Assembly (NCBI RefSeq): GCF_022605725.1
Contig: NC_065555.1
Location: forward strand, 24,042,774 to 24,106,773
Direction of reading: 5' to 3'
From: Anthonomus grandis grandis
Taxonomy: Eukaryota; Arthropoda; Insecta; Coleoptera; Curculionidae
Length of the DNA stretch: 64,000 nt
Shown: one piece after another, positions 22,800 to 33,490 of the stretch
Position numbering within the stretch: position 1 is the stretch's first letter
Layout: each line of letters begins with the position of its first letter
Translations under genes and position numbers: made by a program
The notes under the pieces: model-generated
The model's input: only the letters and a program-made list of their open reading frames with translations
The model's database searches: none
What the model was told of the DNA's origin: nothing

Positions 22800-24062
22800 A
22801 ATAGATAAGAAATTGTCAACGGCACTTATTCTTTAAGACTTTTCGAAAGCATTCGATATGGTCAATAATAGGTCATGATTAGCAAAACTTAAATCGGTCG
22901 GTCTCATTAGATCATATTTTCAAAATAGATTTCAAAAAATATTTTCAAATAATTTTTTTTCTGAGGTTAAAATCTTATCTGGAGTGCTTCAAGGTTCTAT
23001 TCTGGGGCCCTTGTTTATTATCTACATTTCTGATATTCTTAAGCCTTTAAAATCTTGCAAATTACAAGCTTTTGTAAATAACACTCAAGTTTATATTCAT
23101 TTTCAGCATCAGGCCTATTTAAATGCATCTTATATTTATTGAATCAAGATATAAATCGTCTTAAGCAACTCTCCTTAATGCATAACCTTAAACTTAATCC
23201 TTGTTGAATCTAATGTTATGATATTTGGCCCTAAGAAAGATTTTCTTAAAATCAATATGGATATTAATCTGGATGGTGTGTCTCTTATTATGGTTGATAG
23301 TGTAAAGAATTTTGGTATTGTTCTGGATAATGAATTGAGATTTCGTGAATATGTAAGATTATTAATTCAAAAGCCATTTTTATCATTGAAAATTTTATAC
23401 AAAAATCGTCATATTCTCAATTTTCATGTTCGCAGGATGCTTTATCTCTGGTCCTGTCCAATTTCAATTATTGTGATTTTATTTGTGGTCCGTGCTTAGA
23501 CGTCATCCACAAAAATCTAATACAAAAAATACAAAATGCTCACGGATAGTATTTGGATTACGAAAATATGATCAAATTTCTCTTAACTTAACTGGCTGAG
23601 GATGGACAGAAGTAGGGTGTTGCATATGGGTAACTTTTTAATCAGGATTCTATTAAACCCATCGTTTCCACTAGCCACTAAATCTAAATTTATAACACGC
23701 TTCAATATTCAGGCCAGAGATATCGGATGCTCTAGTAGGATAACAATGTCTCATCATCGAAGCGCTCATTTACTTTTAATTCCATTAAGCTATACAACTC
23801 ATTGCCTATTGAATTAACAATACTTAACGAAAAATCTTAAACTTCAGATTAAAAATTTAAGCTGTTTAATATGCATTTTCTTTGTTGCTTTTTTTTATAC
23901 TATTTACTTTGAGTCAGCCGGACAAGTGGGGTTCAGTAGAGTAGCCTTTAGCTAGGACTGCGCCTTACTTTTCTGGTAATTACTTTAATAGATGATTAAA
24001 TTTGTAAAAAATACATAATGTAAATTTACGAAATATAAGACATTTATTATTATTATTATATA
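22800..24062 (+). pseudogene. LINE 3' portion (RT palm to 3' tail), plus strand
   Basis: Broken RT. A motif-A-like stretch at about 22820-22880 needs a frame change. VLQGSILGPLFIIYISDIL (22988-23042) is motif B. AFVNNTQVYIHF stands where FADD is expected, so the catalytic acids have mutated. GPKKDFLKINMDINLDGVSL and NFGIVLDNELRFREYV belong to the thumb/C-terminal domain. It ends in a UTR with an ATTATTATTATTATA tail at about 24050-24062, typical of the 3' end of Jockey/CR1-type LINEs. Confidence 0.8.
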
Positions 24063-24208
24063 ACACTGAACTAAACAACTGGAAAAATTTTGTGGGAAAT
24101 ATGAAAATAGATCAATTTTGTTAAGATTTTTCGGAAAAAAAAATTTTTCGATTTAAAAAAGTTAAAATTAAAAGTTCGGTTTAAATAGTTAGTTTTTCGG
24201 CAGAAGTA

Positions 24209-24403
24209 AAAAAATAAGCCTGTGCAGGCTAAAGAACTATGAAAAATGGCCGGACTTTATATGACATAATTTGATGCTTGACAGTCAATGCAGCCTCGGT
24301 AAAAGCGGTAGTTTAAGTAGCTTTACATTCTTAGCGCCATCTAAATTTCGAGGAGTAGAAGCTTTTTAGTGTTCCGTAAAGCGCTCAAGCTTTCAAGGCC
24401 CTG
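24209..24403. repeat. Interspersed repeat copy 1 (direct repeat with 26309-26501)
   Basis: About 195 bp, highly similar to 26309-26501 in the same orientation. Shared blocks: TTAGCGCCATCTAAATTTCG, GAGGAGTAGAAGCTTTTTAG, TCAAGGCCCTG. No coding. Confidence 0.85.
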
Positions 24404-24639
24404 CTGTTTATATTTTATCTGTGTCTCTACCATAGATTAATACTACTTAGATAGGAAACTCTCGTAAGAGCCTGAAAGTCGATTGACTGTTGCGCCCTCT
24501 GAATTTCGAGAAACGGTACTAGCCGGAAATGAAAATGGGTTTATGACGTCATAGCGGGTAAATTAAAATTTGATTATGGCGCCAAATTTGAATTTCGCTC
24601 TACTATACCGTGCGCTTAAAATTAGTGGCAAATGCGAGT

Positions 24640-24846
24640 TTCTTTCAGAAATTATAGTACGAAAATAGAAAAAGTGACCAATCGATTACTTAAAATTTAA
24701 TATGGGGACAAAAAAGTCCCAATTTAATACTTTTTCAGGCAGATTGAAAAAGTGTTAAATTTGGATTTTTTTTGTTCCCATAATAAATAAATTCCTCTTT
24801 TTGTCCCCTTTTTCTTTTTATATATTGTACTATAATTTCTGAAAGA
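24640..24846. repeat. Foldback MITE (~100-bp inverted arms)
   Basis: TTTCTTTCAGAAATTATAGT (from 24640) is mirrored by GTACTATAATTTCTGAAAGA (24828-24847). The inner arms also pair (GGGGACAAAAA with TTTTTGTCCCC). The arms meet around 24747. Confidence 0.8.
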
Positions 24847-25606
24847 CCCTTAGATTTCCTACTAATGCATCTAGTAAGTAGTATTCTAGTATTCTATATC
24901 ATCTAGTAGGTCTGGGTTTTAGAAACTAAACAAGCAATATTTACATAATGTACTACTATATTATACAATGAAAATTAACAATTGTACACACGTGTTAAAA
25001 CATTAATTAAAATATAAAAATTCTTCCAAATTCTTTAATGTATAAACTTATATTACTTTAATTAGAAACTTTGTTGAAGAATGAAGAAAAAACTTTTTAA
25101 GTTAGGGTTTATTCAGGGTGTTTTATATAGTGAGAATTTTTATAAAATCACCAAGCAAATACTTCTACTCAATTCACTAGTGATGTTCTTTAGTAAATTT
25201 TATAAACTAAATAACTACCAACAAATTAGTAATGAAAGAGGCAATAAGGAAATGTGTTTAAAGTAAAATTTACTGGAGTTACCATTTTTCTATTCTATTT
25301 CTTTAAAAATTTCAGACTTTAAGATATGTATGAGATAAAATTGCTCTGCATTGAAATCTGCTGAAATTTCTCTTCTTTCAGGTTTAGCATCACATTCTAA
25401 GTCAATTTTGACATTGACGCAGTGACGCTCTTAAAAAAATATACGGAAACAAGATGAATTCTGCTCCATATTAAGCTCCACTTAATTTTGAATCCAATGT
25501 CTAGAAATAGAAATCATATTTTGAAGTAATAATTTGTAAAATCATTCAAAAAAATTAAATCTTACCCCATTTTGCCATATTGTCTGCCTACGATCCTATG
25601 ATATTA

Positions 25607-25716
25607 CTAAAGACGTAGGTGCTTTTTTAAGTTTTTAACTTTTAATCCATCAGCATATTCTGTTGGCGGCTGCTGTTCCATGTGATCAAAAGTAGTCTGT
25701 TCTTTATAATCGTGAT
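25607..25716 (-). CDS. Candidate terminal exon of an unrecognised minus-strand gene
   Basis: Minus-strand acceptor TTTTTTCAG precedes 25716. The frame reads HDYKEQTTFDHMEQQPPTEY, then ADGLKVKNLKKHLRL and TAG (25609-25607). It begins in phase 1, exactly complementing the phase-1 end of the exon at 25993-26111, and the 276-bp gap has a GTAAGT donor. I do not recognise the protein. It could be a small gene nested antisense in the myosin intron, or the tail of a captured or pseudogenised gene. Confidence 0.4.
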
Positions 25717-25992
25717 CTGAAAAAAGACATTTTCAAATGTAATGTCCTATACATCTTTGACTCAAAAAAAAAGTTATTACTTTATTGATTTAAAATATAC
25801 CAAATATTTGGCCACACAACAGTGGTGTCAGTCTAAGAGACACATTACTAAGTTAAGTGTAATTTTTTTTACTATGGTAAAGCTAAATTATTTTTTAAAG
25901 AGCTTAGGTTAATCCAAGCAATTTATCATTAAATTAAGCTTAAGCTTACACCTCCGGTGGGGTCACTTGTTACGAAGACTATTCTAACTTAC

Positions 25993-26111
25993 TTTGTATT
26001 AAGCCTGGGAGATTAACTGAAGGTATGGCATCTGGTTTAAAGCCCCTGCTTGAATTGGGCTTGAATGAATGTGGAGTAAAATAATTTTCCCATTCATATA
26101 TTTGTTCAGTA
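25993..26111 (-). CDS. Candidate internal exon of the same minus-strand gene
   Basis: Acceptor AAAATCTCAG precedes 26111 and a strong GTAAGT donor follows 25993 (minus strand). The 119-nt exon is open in one frame: TEQIYEWENYFTPHSFKPNS, then SRGFKPDAIPSVNLPGLIQ. An upstream minus-strand stretch (about 26270-26185) reads YRYWRQSEMDSEEAVVLNLW, but no canonical donor links it to this exon. Function unknown. Confidence 0.4.
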
Positions 26112-26308
26112 CTGAGATTTTCATGGTTTTAAAGCCTAAGAATCTGAACCCAAATATAAAACTGTTAAAAAACTAGCCAATCTATGTCTTTTGCTGTCCA
26201 CAGATTTAACACAACAGCTTCTTCAGAATCCATTTCTGACTGTCGCCAATATCTATATTCGATTCAAAGTTTTTACTGTTTTTATCTCGGGGTCTTGTAA
26301 TGTAATGT

Positions 26309-26501
26309 AAAAAAGAAAGCCTGTGCAAGTTAAAGAATTAAAAATGACCGCATTTTATATGACACAATTTAATGCTTGACAGTCCGTGCAGCATCGGTAA
26401 AAGCGGTGGCTTAACTAGTTTTGCATTCTTAGCGCCATCTAAATTTCGAGGAGTAGAAGCTTTTTAGTGTTCCGTAAATCGGCCAAGCTGTCAAGGCCCT
26501 G
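26309..26501. repeat. Interspersed repeat copy 2 (direct repeat with 24209-24403)
   Basis: See copy 1. This copy runs directly into CACAGCCGACTTTACTCAAG, a block that also occurs at 31252 between the two Transib copies. Confidence 0.85.
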
Positions 26502-26529
26502 GCACAGCCGACTTTACTCAAGCCGCGAA

Positions 26530-27672
26530 ATAAGAACATCGGCAACATGGTTTTCAGATCCATTTTCATTTCAGTTCTCATGGGACTTAATGGGAATCGT
26601 TTGAATTCCTCTTTTAAATTTGAGTTTTTAAGTGAAATTCCGAAAAGGAAAGTGAATGTAGCTATTATTAAGAACTTACTAAGTCTTAGTAACATCTCCC
26701 AGCCAGTGTCTGTGTGTTATATACTACAAAAACAGCGATAAATGGTTATAAAGATAAACACAGCAGATTTTTGTAGCAGATTTGAAAATCAACGAATTCT
26801 CATATTAGACCATTAAGCCCCATTGTGCAAAAACCAACGTTTTTAAGAAGTGATAAAGGGAATAGGGTCGGCTTGAAAGTGATTCTAAATGAAACTTACT
26901 AATTAAATAAAGTATAATAGTATTTTATTAGAAAATGTTAAACCATAAAAGTCCACAAAAAAATAACTTACTTAAATCACTTGGTTACAACAGATAATTA
27001 GGGTTTTATTGCGGTCAAAAGATCAACGGTATATCTTTGAGTGAACTATAATAATTTGTTAACTACTTTTTTCAGGTTTAAAATGATCATTAAGTTTATA
27101 AGGTCATATAATTTATCCACGCTTATTTACGCCCCGAAATTGGGAAATTCCCAGTGATTCCACAGAAGGGAATAAAATGGGTTTTATTACTCTTTACAAA
27201 TTTTGAAAATACTATATATATATATAATCCTTTTATCCTTAAATCAATCGTTTGTTCTATAAATATATTTAAATTAAAAAAAAGAAAATATATTAAGCTA
27301 TTATAAATACACACTAGGAAAGAGATAAAATTAGGAGGATCCATCATAAAATTCGCCGTCTTGTTGATACCTAAAATTACTTCAAAAATCTATAAGAAAA
27401 CTTTTCCCTTATCGGCATCCCTTATGGATATAGGATGAAAACAGAAACAATAACAAAGCATACTTATTACTTAAAAGATCGATAATGTCGAATGACATTC
27501 CAGTTATTGACATTGTGGGCTGTGAAAAATCTCATTAGCTATAAAAATAGGCTTATATTTGTAGATTGGGTATTATAAGAATGTCTAAAGCCGAACGATG
27601 CCAAGTGACATAGAGAAAAGGTTAGCGAGTGCTTATCGCGCATAGAAAGATATTTTCTTTCTATATTTTTTC
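26530..27672. other. Intron, no recognisable element
   Basis: AT-rich sequence without coding signal or terminal repeats that I could match. Confidence 0.45.
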
Positions 27673-28468
27673 TTGTCTATTTCTATGTTTATCGAGTTAG
27701 AGAGTACCGCTCCTGTTTTTGGCTTTCCGAAAGATGAACAACTAAAAATTAAATGGCTAAAAGCCATACCTAGAGATAATTGGGCTCCTACTCGATATTC
27801 TGTGGTTTGTGGCAAGCATTTTGACCCAAATGATATTATCAAAACAGTGCCTTTTCAACAACAAAAACATAAAGAACTTGCCAATGAAGCCTCTTAGCAA
27901 CTTGATTTCATAATGAATTTTCAAGATCTTATGAGCAATTATTCCCAAAAAATTATAATATCTGACCTGTGGAATGTAAAAATTGTTCGGGATACAAAAC
28001 TATATTACTATACTTTAAACTTGAATGATGCTTGTACAAATATTATTAATCAAATATCAATAGATAGCGACCTACATGTTCGATCGATCTACATGTGATC
28101 TACATGCGATCTACATGTTCGACCTACAAGTCTTTTTAAAAAACAATGAGTTGTCCCAAAATGGCCTAAAATGGATTTTACCTTTCGAATTTAAATTAAG
28201 TAGGTGGTCTCAACTCAAAAATCTATTAACTAGGCATAAATCTTCTGATTATTGTGAGCTTAATAAACCATACTCTTCATCTAGCTTTAATGTGTCACCA
28301 AATTCTGACTTAAATAAAACTAACGACACCACTAATTATTCAAACATTGTATCCACTTCTTTAGCACCAACTGAGAAAGTTGTTAATTTATTAATTGATG
28401 AAATTTATATATCTAAAAGTCTAGACTATAGGGGAAAAAGTCTAATAATGCATTTATATAATTATTAA
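27673..28468 (+). pseudogene. THAP domain / P-element-like transposase remnant
   Basis: 27673-27897 reads VFGFPKDEQLKIKWLKAIPR, DNWAPT, SVVCGKHFDPNDI: the second half of a THAP zinc finger (C..H and the W). The first two cysteines are missing. 28076-28468 ends EKVVNLLIDEIYISKSLDYR, matching the first catalytic block of P-element/THAP9-like transposases (LLIDExY). Between them the frame shifts more than once. A GATCTACATG-type tandem repeat (28070-28125) expands the coding stretch. The C-terminal two thirds are absent. Confidence 0.65.
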
Positions 28469-28635
28469 CGGCGCCTATACATATTTTTTAAAACAATAAA
28501 TGAATCACATAAATAAAATATTCTCATTTGTAAATAAAGCAAAATCAAATTTGAATGTCCATCTCGGCAGAGCCTCGCTTTCAAAGCGTAAACGGATCCA
28601 CCAAAACGGATCCGAATCTCCCACGTGGTGCGACG

Positions 28636-28674
28636 CACAGTATTGCAACTTATAGGGAAATCAGGACAAAAATC
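28636..28674 (+). repeat. Transib copy 1 3' end: RSS-like heptamer-23-nonamer
   Basis: CACAGTA (28636-28642), 23-bp spacer, ACAAAAATC (28666-28674). The V(D)J RSS consensus is CACAGTG / ACAAAAACC. Preceded by the target duplication CGACG. Confidence 0.85.
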
Positions 28675-29175
28675 ATTATCACTAGATAAAAGTTAAACTA
28701 ACCACTTTTAAATTTTTATTTATACATGGACACTTTAACCAATAACATTAAATCATATTTTAAACAAAAAAGTGCATTGGTCTCTCTATACAGGGTGAAA
28801 CAAATCAGGACAAAAATCATTATTCAACTATAAGTTAAAGTAACCATTTTTTTGGTTTTATTTATACATGGACACTTACCAACAACCTATCAAATTATAG
28901 TTTGAATAGGAATTGATGTCTTTATACAGGGTGAAACAAATCAAGACAAAAATCATTATCTAATTAAAAGTTAAAGTAACCAATTTTTTGGTTTTATTTA
29001 TATATGAATACTTTTACCAACCATCTATCAAATTATACATAGTTTGAATAGAAATTGGTGTCTTTATACAGGGTGAAAAAAAAGAACTTATTTACAACAC
29101 TAAACATCTTCGGGTACATTATCATTTTCTAAAAGTAGCGAATCTGTTTCTATATGGTCATTTAAATATCCCACG

Positions 29176-31000
29176 TTATGGGTTTGTTTTGTTTTTTGAC
29201 AGATTTCTAAGATAAGCCAAGTTAGGGTTGGAAGTTATCAAAAGGGTTCTAATGAGGCCTGTATTGCTTTGAATTCTCGATACTTTTCGTGTGTGATGTA
29301 AACGAATTTTTCTAAATTCTTTGTGTCTGGCTTCGAGAGCATCTTCTGCAGGCTGCCCTACAGGGAGTTCAAAAAAGCTAATAATTTCGCAACCGTGCGT
29401 TAAAATTTTATGAACAGTACTAGGCATGTAGTACCATTCATAAAAATTTAAATAAATGCTCCTAGTATCAATAAATAAGGACTGAAATTTAGGTACGTTA
29501 ATCTTAGAACCTGAAGAAAGTACTCTTAAAATTAATTAAAAGTTTTTAATTAGAGTTGAGTCGATACCTATTATTTCAGAGCTAATTTCTACGTTTTTAA
29601 AATATATCCTGGCAGTATTTCCATCATTTGTGGGACCCGGGCTTTGGCTTATCGACAATTAATCCCAATTTGTCTTTAAATTCTAACTGAATTCTTTTTT
29701 TTGTATTTTTAAAATTGTCCTTACTTTCACCACCTTTTACTTGCCACGTTTTTAATTGTAAGCGATAGGCGATGTGCAATACACACTCAAAAAAACGAAT
29801 CCAGCAATGAAGTGTCGATAGGCCAAAGCGATAGTTTTCAGCATTTGGTGTTCTTTAAAGCACTGAGTCCTGGTTCATTTGCCTTGGTGTGGCTCCACAA
29901 ATAATGCACCTGAATGTAGAACAGGTTTCTGAAAGGATATTGGCCACACTACCGTCAAACATAGTGAATAACATTTCGTAAGAAACATTTACATTTTTTT
30001 CTGAAATAAAAAGATGGTATTTATTAAGATTAGTTATTAATGACTCAATTTCGCCATGAACGGTTCGAACAACATCTGAAGTTTCCTTTGTAAATTTAAA
30101 TGGAATTGGTCGACAATACATTGTTGATGATGAACGTGGGTTAGACCATATACTTTCTCCATTTTCATTATCAATTTATCTAAGAGGAACTAATGCGTCA
30201 AGAAACATGTACTCATCTGTTGACAAACTATCTTCAAATTTTTGCTTATAAAGACTATGCCCCGAGCTACCGTCAAACCCCCATTTGCAAATTAATTTAA
30301 AATTTTTGTCAGAATGTATTATAATATCCTGAATTTTTAAAATACTCTCTGCAGTTTTATTTAGAAGTTCTTGAAGATTAACGTCAGCTGAAGTGTCATT
30401 CACAATAATTTGCTAGGGTAAAAATGTTTATTTACATTCAAATAGAGTGCGATAGCTCGGAAAACAGTTTGTATGCAAGAATTAATTTTAGAACTAAGGC
30501 GTCTTCAGGTGTTAATTTTCTTGCCTCTGAAGGAATTTCCTTTCGTTGAGAATTAATCTTCTCTGCCGCAAAACATATTTCTTCTGGCGTGTAATTTGTC
30601 AACAACTCTTGTACTCTGCGCAATTTGGTTCTTTTTCATGAAGCTTCAAAAGGCACATGCGGTCTTCCACGACTAGGTCTTGGTTGAGGATCCACTTCCA
30701 TGTCAGTTGCTTCAGTTGGAATATTTGGTTGAAGATAGAATAAATGAAGAGTGCTTTGTAACCATGTCAAATGTTTTTTAAGAAAAGCATCTCGGCGTCT
30801 TCCACAATTGTTCCACATTCTTAACGAAACAGAACTTACGAAAACAGAAAATAGCTTGCTGCTATTTAGCAGCTTTGCTTCAATGTCAGTTGAACAATTA
30901 TCTAATGCAAAATAAGTTGTAATTGTTTCCATTATTCGTGATGCCTTTTTATTTTTTTCGCAACTTAGCCATTTTTCATAAAGGATTGTATTAGGTATGG
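29176..31000 (-). pseudogene. Transib transposase, copy 1
   Basis: Read from high to low: METITTYFALDNCSTDIEAK (30932), a stop in place of R (30636-30638), LTPEDALVLKLILAYKL, a deletion near 30410-30438, CKWGFDGSSGHSLYKQKF (first catalytic D), a stop at 30176, TKETSDVVRTVHGE, MLFTMFDGSVANILSET (second D), CIICGATPRQMN (zinc ligands), a stop at 29855, then FGLSTLHCWIRFFECVL, a frameshift after VDKPKPG (about 29635), HKILTHG and GQPAEDALEARHKEFRKIR (catalytic E in EARHKEFR). It ends at 29176. The order D, D, CxxC, HxxxxH, E matches Transib/RAG1 cores. At least four stops or shifts make it non-functional. Confidence 0.88.
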
Positions 31001-31144
31001 TTTTTTCTCAAAAACAAAAATTCCGCATTATTCCCCAAAAAGTGATGGGTGTCATTTAAAAGCAAACACTTTGGAGGATTGATCCTAAAAATTTTATGAT
31101 ACATAACACCAATAATGTTTTAAAAATTAAATACTTTATTTGTG

Positions 31145-31173
31145 CATTTTTGTCCATTGGTTGCAACACTGTG
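31145..31173 (-). repeat. Transib copy 1 5' end: RSS-like heptamer-13-nonamer
   Basis: On the minus strand: CACAGTG (31173-31167, the exact RSS heptamer), 13-bp spacer, ACAAAAATG (31153-31145). Followed outside by CGACG (31174-31178). Counting GACAAAAAT as the nonamer would give a 12-bp spacer. Confidence 0.85.
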
Positions 31174-31178
31174 CGACG

Positions 31179-31290
31179 CGCCACTATCGAGAGGATCGTT
31201 TCTAGGCGCTATCCGGCAACATTGGCGGGAAGCTTGTTATCCCCATTGCCACAGCCGACTTTACTCAAGCCGCGAAATAATAGTTGGCAA
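31179..31290. other. 112-bp host segment between the two Transib copies
   Basis: Pre-insertion sequence. It contains CACAGCCGACTTTACTCAAG plus CCGCGAAATAA, which also occurs at 26502-26533, so the target was itself a repeat. Confidence 0.7.
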
Positions 31291-31295
31291 CGTCG

Positions 31296-31324
31296 CACAG
31301 TATTGCAACCAATGGACAAAAATG
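31296..31324 (+). repeat. Transib copy 2 5' end: RSS-like heptamer-13-nonamer
   Basis: CACAGTA (31296-31302), 13-bp spacer TTGCAACCAATGG, ACAAAAATG (31316-31324). The spacer is identical to that of copy 1. Confidence 0.85.
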
Positions 31325-31556
31325 CACAAATAAAGTATTTAATTTTTAAAATATTCTTGGTGTTGTTTAGCAAAATACCCGAGTAAGATAAGGCAGGTAC
31401 CTTTAACTTTTTTTATTCAGAAACTTTTGGATAATAAAAACATTTTATACCGGTAAAGATTTGTGGTTATTTTTAGAAGTTTAGTTTAAAATAAAATTGT
31501 TGTAGTGTTCACTAGTGTTTTAAAGTTAATATATTTTTAATTTGTACACTTAAGTA

Positions 31557-32662
31557 TGAACAACATTTTCGAAGGTAAGTTATCATTTTCATGTTAAGCC
31601 TTTTGCAGATATATAATTAAAAGTGTTAAAATACCCTTTTTCTCACTTTCATCAAGATTTACAAAAAGTAGTTTAAAGTTGTTTCATAAAATTTTTAGGA
31701 TCAATTGATTATTAAAAAGGGAGAAAGTATATGGTCTAACCCACGTACAAAAGAAACTTCAGATGTTGTTCGAACCGTTCATGGCGAAATTGAGTCATTA
31801 ATAACTAATCTTAATAAATACCATCTTTTTATTTCAGAAAAAAATGTAAATGTTTCTTACGAAATGTTATTCACTATGTTTGACGGTAGTGTGGCCAATA
31901 TCCTTTCAGAAACCTGTTCTACATTCAGGTGCATTATTTGTGGAGCCACACCAAGGCAAATGAACCAGGACTCAGTGCTTTAAAGAACACCAAATGCTGA
32001 AAACTATCGCTTTGGCCTATCGACACTTCATTGCTGGATTCGTTTTTTTGAGTGTGTATTGCACATCGCCTATCGCTTACAATTAAAAACGTGGCAAGTA
32101 AAAGGTGGTGAAAGTAAGGACAATTTTAAAAATACAAAAAAAAGAATTCAGTTAGAATTTAAAGACAAATTGGGATTAATTGTCGATAAGCCAAAGCCCG
32201 GGTCCCACAAATGATGGAAATACTGCCAGGACATATTTTAAAAACGTAGAAATTAGCTCTGAAATAACAGGTATCGACTCAACTCTAATTAAAAACTTTC
32301 AATTAATTTTAAGAGTACTTTCTTCAGGTTCTAAGATTAACGTACCTAAATTTCAGTCCTTATTTATTGATACTAGGAGCATTTATTTAAATTTTTATAA
32401 ATGGTACTACATGCCTAGTACTGTTCATAAAATTTTAACGCACGGTTGCGAAATTATTAGCTTTTTTGAACTCCCTGTAGGGCAGCCTGCAGAAGATGCT
32501 CTCGAAGCCAGACACAAAGAATTTAGAAAAATTCGTTTACATCACACACGAAAAGTATCGAGAATTCAAAGCAATACAGGCCTCATTAGAACCCTTTTGA
32601 TAACTTCCAACCCTAACTTGGCTTATCTTAGAAATCTGTCAAAAAACAAAACAAACCCATAA
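31557..32662 (+). pseudogene. Transib transposase, copy 2 (deleted)
   Basis: First exon MNNIFE with a GTAAGT donor, then an acceptor TTTTTAG at 31692-31698. After the deletion it resumes ESIWSNPR, TKETSDVVRTVHGE, MFDGSVANILSETCS (second D), a stop at 31981-31983, FGLSTLHC, the same frameshift after VDKPKPG (about 32207), NDGNTARTYF, and GQPAEDALEARHKEFRKI (E). It ends at 32662. The first catalytic D block is deleted. A block equivalent to CRPIPFKF is also missing. It shares the SVL-stop and the VDKPKPG frameshift with copy 1. Confidence 0.88.
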
Positions 32663-33164
32663 CGTGGGATATTTAAATGACCATATAGAAACAGATTCGC
32701 TACTTTTAGAAAATGATAATGTACCCGAAGATGTTTAGTGTTGTAAATAAGTTCTTTTTTTTTCACCCTGTATAAAGACACCAATTTCTATTCAAACTAT
32801 GTATAATTTGATAGATGGTTGGTAAAAGTATTTATATATAAATAAAACCAAAAAATTGGTTACTTTAACTTTTAATTAGATAATGATTTTTGTCTTGATT
32901 TGTTTCACCCTGTATAAAGACATCAATTCCTATTCAAACTATAATTTGATAGGTTGTTGGTAAGTGTCCATGTATAAATAAAACCAAAAAAATGGTTACT
33001 TTAACTTATAGTTGAATAATGATTTTTGTCCTGATTTGTTTCACCCTGTATAGAGAGACCAATGCACTTTTTTGTTTAAAATATGATTTAATGTTATTGG
33101 TTAAAGTGTCCATGTATAAATAAAAATTTAAAAGTGGTTAGTTTAACTTTTATCTAGTGATAAT

Positions 33165-33203
33165 GATTTTTGTCCTGATTTCCCTATAAGTTGCAATACT
33201 GTG
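33165..33203 (-). repeat. Transib copy 2 3' end: RSS-like heptamer-23-nonamer
   Basis: On the minus strand: CACAGTA (33203-33197), 23-bp spacer, ACAAAAATC (33173-33165). Followed by CGTCG (33204-33208). Confidence 0.85.
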
Positions 33204-33314
33204 CGTCGTGGTACTTAATTTAAGAGGAACTCTCGTATAATTATAATCATCTGTGTGCATTAAGGGAGCATGTGTGTGTAGAGATATTTAATGTACGTTT
33301 ATGTTTTATTTAAG

Positions 33315-33490
33315 GAGGAAGCAGATAAAAAGCTTGCAGCCGAACTTCAAATTCAACAGGCGCGAATGGAACAAGAAGAACGACTTTATCAAGAGCAACT
33401 GGAACAGGAGAGGCAAGACAGAGAGCTGGCGGTTAGGTTAGCGCAGGAGAGTAATGGGCAAATTGAAGACAGTCCACCTTTAGTAAGAAA
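33315..33490 (+). CDS. Myo6: Myosin VI coding exon (end of single alpha-helix, medial tail)
   Basis: Acceptor TTTATTTAAG ends at 33314 and donor GTAAGT starts at 33491. Reads EEADKKLAAELQIQQARMEQ, QLEQERQDRELAVRLAQESN, then GQIEDSPPLVR. The RDxELAxRLAxESNGQxEDSPP stretch is diagnostic of insect myosin VI. It ends in phase 2 (AA) and joins A|TCACAACAA at 54111 across a 20.6 kb intron. Other insect myosin VI tails have extra residues here, so an alternative small exon may exist, but none with fitting phase was found. Confidence 0.93.

Larger units (their letters stand above)
28636..31173 (-). mobile_element. Transib DNA transposon, copy 1 (RAG1-related superfamily)
   Basis: 2538 bp between exact 5-bp target duplications CGACG (28631-28635 and 31174-31178). 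Its 3' end is CACAGTA, 23 bp, ACAAAAATC; its 5' end is CACAGTG, 13 bp, ACAAAAATG. The CGNCG target, the CAC-starting ends and the encoded protein all fit Transib. It has lost the 5' coding exon that copy 2 retains (see 31557) but keeps most of the transposase. Confidence 0.9.
31296..33203 (+). mobile_element. Transib DNA transposon, copy 2 (internally deleted, opposite orientation)
   Basis: 1908 bp between exact target duplications CGTCG (31291-31295 and 33204-33208). Same ends as copy 1. It keeps the 5' exon with a donor (ATG at 31557, GTAAGT after MNNIFE) but has lost the N-terminal core: the deletion joins GGATCAAT to TGATTATTAAAA near 31700. Target duplications of different sequence (CGACG and CGTCG) show two independent insertions, not one palindrome. 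Confidence 0.9.

Noticed and set aside
28070..28125. CRISPR-like repeat
   Set aside because: Short adjacent GATCTACATG units without spacers in a eukaryotic intron; a simple tandem repeat.
28636..33203. A single giant palindromic transposon of 4.6 kb
   Set aside because: Each half has its own complete ends and its own 5-bp target duplication (CGACG and CGTCG), so it is two separate Transib insertions.
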